A stretch of 64,000 nt of DNA from Salegentibacter flavus (GTDB lineage: Bacteria; Bacteroidota; Bacteroidia; Flavobacteriales; Flavobacteriaceae). The position numbers and the translations under genes are program-made. The notes beneath the pieces were generated by a model. That model did not search any database. It was not told the DNA's origin and saw only the letters and a program-made list of their open reading frames with translations. Of the stretch, positions 63,722 to 64,000 are shown one piece after another (the stretch's first letter is position 1; each line of letters opens with the position of its first letter). Where the stretch lies: assembly GCF_900115145.1 (NCBI RefSeq), contig NZ_FOVL01000006.1:112630-176629 (forward strand), in the 5' to 3' direction.

Positions 63722-64000
63722 ATGGATACAAAACTGGATAAAAGAACAGAAAAACTGGAAAAGTATGATTCTCGGGGAGTTCAGACCCTCTTCAGAACCC
63801 TTTCAAGAAATCATTACAACCTTTTAAAAATGGTTGATAATAAGGCCAGAATCGTTCTGACTGTAAATTCAATCATAACTTCTTTACTAATAGGAATTCA
63901 AGTGCTAAATGTCGAGAGTGCGGGGGTGAAGGAAAATTATGGAATAAGGATTTTAGTTATAGGTGGTTTATTATCGATGGTCATGGCTTTGTTGAGTATG
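63722..64000 (+). CDS. DUF5706 / Pycsar-effector-like membrane protein, cut by the window end
   Basis: Open from ATG 63722 to the end of the window, 93 codons so far. It reads RGVQTLFRTLSRNHYNLLKM, then VDNKARIVLTVNSIITSLLI, then a second hydrophobic helix from ILVIGGLLSMVMALLSM. The pattern TLFRTxSRNxY...D.KA.I..xxN.I is that of the Pycsar effector/DUF5706 membrane domain, which in some anti-phage systems is triggered by cyclic pyrimidine nucleotides. The rest, including a possible cyclase neighbour, is outside the window. The stretch 63464-63721 has no gene. Confidence 0.7.
   Translation, partial: MDTKLDKRTEKLEKYDSRGVQTLFRTLSRNHYNLLKMVDNKARIVLTVNSIITSLLIGIQVLNVESAGVKENYGIRILVIGGLLSMVMALLSM

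Overview
This looks like the chromosome of a marine-type Flavobacteriaceae bacterium (Gramella/Christiangramia, Salegentibacter or Zunongwangia-like). It is AT-rich, has two SusC/SusD pairs with many lipoprotein glycan enzymes, uses weak Shine-Dalgarno starts and at least two TAnnTTTG -7 promoter boxes, and carries Bacteroidota-type IS66, IS21 and IS1182 sequences. The genus is inference; nothing in the window fixes it.

Layout. (1) 1-1480: a decayed tyrosine recombinase and other gene debris. (2) 1483-16163: a polysaccharide utilisation locus (PUL) on the minus strand (SusC, SusD, GH30, SusE-like binding protein, GH30, GH3) with a divergent one-protein sensor/regulator. With GH30 + GH3 and no GH16 or GH17, a beta-1,6-linked glucan (pustulan-like, or laminarin side chains) is the best guess. 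(3) 16164-31600: an accessory region of cargo and wreckage: IS21 remnant, arsI-arsN1 pair, joined gene fragments, a sigma factor plus Cas12f/TnpB-like operon, XRE and AraC regulators, IS1182 remnant, a 117-bp direct repeat, rlmF, broken and intact two-component genes and a BLUF protein. (4) 31610-34001: an intact IS66 element with a perfect 8-bp target duplication. (5) 34296-59788: a large PUL for an N-acetylgalactosamine-containing glycan. Its intracellular arm is AgaS, tagatose-6-P kinase-like, PfkB kinase and tagatose-bisphosphate aldolase; its outer arm is SusC/D, two DUF4874/DUF4832 lipoproteins, CBM9-like proteins, GH36-like, GH31 and GH109; a FucP-type sugar permease and a DeoR/AgaR-type repressor complete it. 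(6) 60291-64000: a small lipoprotein fragment, a SHOCT protein, a CopB-type P1B-ATPase with an unusual charged, His-rich N-terminus, and the start of a DUF5706 (Pycsar-effector-like) membrane protein.

The standout is 19350-21673: an ECF-type sigma factor with an extra C-terminal helix-turn-helix, followed one base later by a Cas12f/TnpB-family protein that has lost all three RuvC catalytic positions and stops before the zinc finger. Structured non-coding sequence lies on both sides of the operon, and the two flanks share sequence. This is the architecture expected of RNA-guided transcription activation, where a nuclease-dead effector carries a guide RNA and delivers a dedicated sigma factor to a target. 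I could not find a convincing guide target inside the window.
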